Positions 5,173-5,634 of a DNA stretch of 5,634 nt are shown piece by piece. This stretch comes from Candidatus Colicola coprequi. GTDB lineage: Bacteria; Bacteroidota; Bacteroidia; Bacteroidales; Paludibacteraceae. Location: the NCBI GenBank assembly GCA_018065765.1, contig JAGHSR010000071.1:1-5634 (forward strand), read 5' to 3'. The stretch's first letter is position 1; every line of letters begins with the position of its first letter. Made by a program: the position numbers and the translations under genes. Under the pieces are notes generated by a model. The model made no database searches. It was not told the DNA's origin and saw only the letters and a program-made list of their open reading frames with translations.

Positions 5173-5190
5173 AGGAGTCCGATGACTCCT
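5173..5190 (+). repeat. Hairpin 2 in the tuf leader
   Basis: AGGAGTC (5173-5179) and GACTCCT (5184-5190) form a perfect 7-bp stem with loop CGAT. An A/T-rich stretch without a T run follows, arguing against a simple terminator. Confidence 0.6.
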
Positions 5191-5202
5191 AAAATTATAA
5201 CA

Positions 5203-5234
5203 CACGCGCGAGGGGTAGTATGCCTTGACGCGTG
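5203..5234 (+). repeat. Hairpin 3 in the tuf leader
   Basis: CACGCG (5203-5208) and CGCGTG (5229-5234) form a 6-bp GC-rich stem that encloses a 20-base loop, within which AGG and CCT could pair. It is the third stem in about 105 bases between tRNA-Thr and tuf. Confidence 0.5.
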
Positions 5235-5258
5235 ATAATAACGAAACAAACAATTTTA

Positions 5259-5274
5259 TTATTAACGTTAATAA
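5259..5274. repeat. 16-bp perfect palindrome before tuf
   Basis: TTATTAACGTTAATAA is a perfect 16-bp palindrome ending 13 bases before the tuf ATG. It could be a dimeric protein binding site, or form a weak A/U hairpin in the mRNA next to the ribosome-binding region. Confidence 0.55.
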
Positions 5275-5275
5275 A

Positions 5276-5287
5276 AATTCTAGAATT
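5276..5287. repeat. 12-bp perfect palindrome abutting the tuf start codon
   Basis: AATTCTAGAATT is a perfect 12-bp palindrome. It begins one base after the 16-bp palindrome and ends directly before the ATG at 5288, filling the position where a ribosome binding site would be. No Shine-Dalgarno sequence is present. Confidence 0.5.
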
Positions 5288-5634
5288 ATGGCAAAAGAGA
5301 AATTTGACCGTTCGAAACCACACGATAACATCGGTACTATTGGTCACGTTGACCACGGTAAAACTACCTTGACCGCTGCTATCACTACTGTATTGGCAAA
5401 GAAAGGTCTGTCAGAGCTCCGTTCGTTCGATTCTATCGACAACGCTCCTGAAGAGGAAGAGCGTGGTATTACTATCAATACCGCTCACGTAGAGTATCAA
5501 ACCGCTACCCGTCACTACGCTCACGTAGACTGCCCGGGCCACGCTGACTATGTCAAGAACATGGTTACCGGTGCCGCTCAGATGGATGGTGCTATCATCG
5601 TTGTTGCTGCTACTGATGGTCCTATGCCTCAGAC
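5288..5634 (+). CDS. tuf: Translation elongation factor Tu (partial, 3' end off window)
   Basis: EF-Tu is the GTPase that delivers aminoacyl-tRNA to the ribosome. About 115 of roughly 395 residues are present, all in the GTP-binding domain. The P-loop is GHVDHGKT (19-26), switch I contains RGITIN (59-64) with Thr62, and DCPGH (81-85) includes catalytic His85. The sequence closely resembles Bacteroides EF-Tu (KKGLSELRSFDSIDNAPEE). Residue 13 is Asp (GAT, 5324-5326) in KPHDNIGTIG, where almost all bacterial EF-Tu proteins have Val. Codon use is highly biased, as in gapA. It is the last visible gene of the tRNA operon, preceded by a 164-base structured leader. The gene runs to the window edge in an intact frame. 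Confidence 0.97.
   Translation, partial: MAKEKFDRSKPHDNIGTIGHVDHGKTTLTAAITTVLAKKGLSELRSFDSIDNAPEEEERGITINTAHVEYQTATRHYAHVDCPGHADYVKNMVTGAAQMDGAIIVVAATDGPMPQ

Overview
This window looks like a chromosomal housekeeping segment of a Bacteroidota (probably Bacteroidales) genome. The evidence is the repeated TAnnTTTG -7 promoter element with TTTG or TTG 19-20 nt upstream, A/T-rich leaders without Shine-Dalgarno sequences, a MurF-Alr fusion gene, and a tuf product that reads like Bacteroides EF-Tu.

Layout from left to right. A promoter remnant (1-8) precedes tRNA-Arg(CCT) (37-108) and a compact RNase HI-type gene (163-603) that has no promoter of its own in view. gapA (714-1724) follows, with a consensus promoter and a very strong intrinsic terminator. 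That terminator lies inside the first codons of the next gene, a FecE/BtuD-type ABC ATPase (1741-2484). A convergent gene on the minus strand (2529-4391) encodes full-length alanine racemase fused to a MurF ligase half that has lost its C-terminal domain. A 116-bp divergent region (4392-4507) holds a perfect 9-bp DnaA-box sequence. To its right is the promoter of a tRNA operon: Thr(TGT), Tyr(GTA), Gly(TCC), Thr(GGT), then tuf, which runs off the right edge at 5634. The order and anticodons match the thrU-tyrU-glyT-thrT-tufB operon of E. coli.

The genes cover translation (tRNAs and EF-Tu), glycolysis (gapA), cell-wall D-alanine supply (alr), RNA:DNA hybrid removal (RNase H) and probably iron or cobalamin import (the ABC ATPase). 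I see no mobile element, CRISPR array, phage gene or defence system.

The most unusual points are the internally collapsed MurF half, the terminator inside the ABC start, and a tRNA-Gly in which the near-universal G19-C56 elbow pair appears to be A19-U56. Others are single mismatches in the helices of three other tRNAs, aspartate at a normally valine position in EF-Tu, and a series of hairpins and perfect palindromes in the tuf leader and the tRNA spacers. Family assignments come from recognised motifs, not from a database search.
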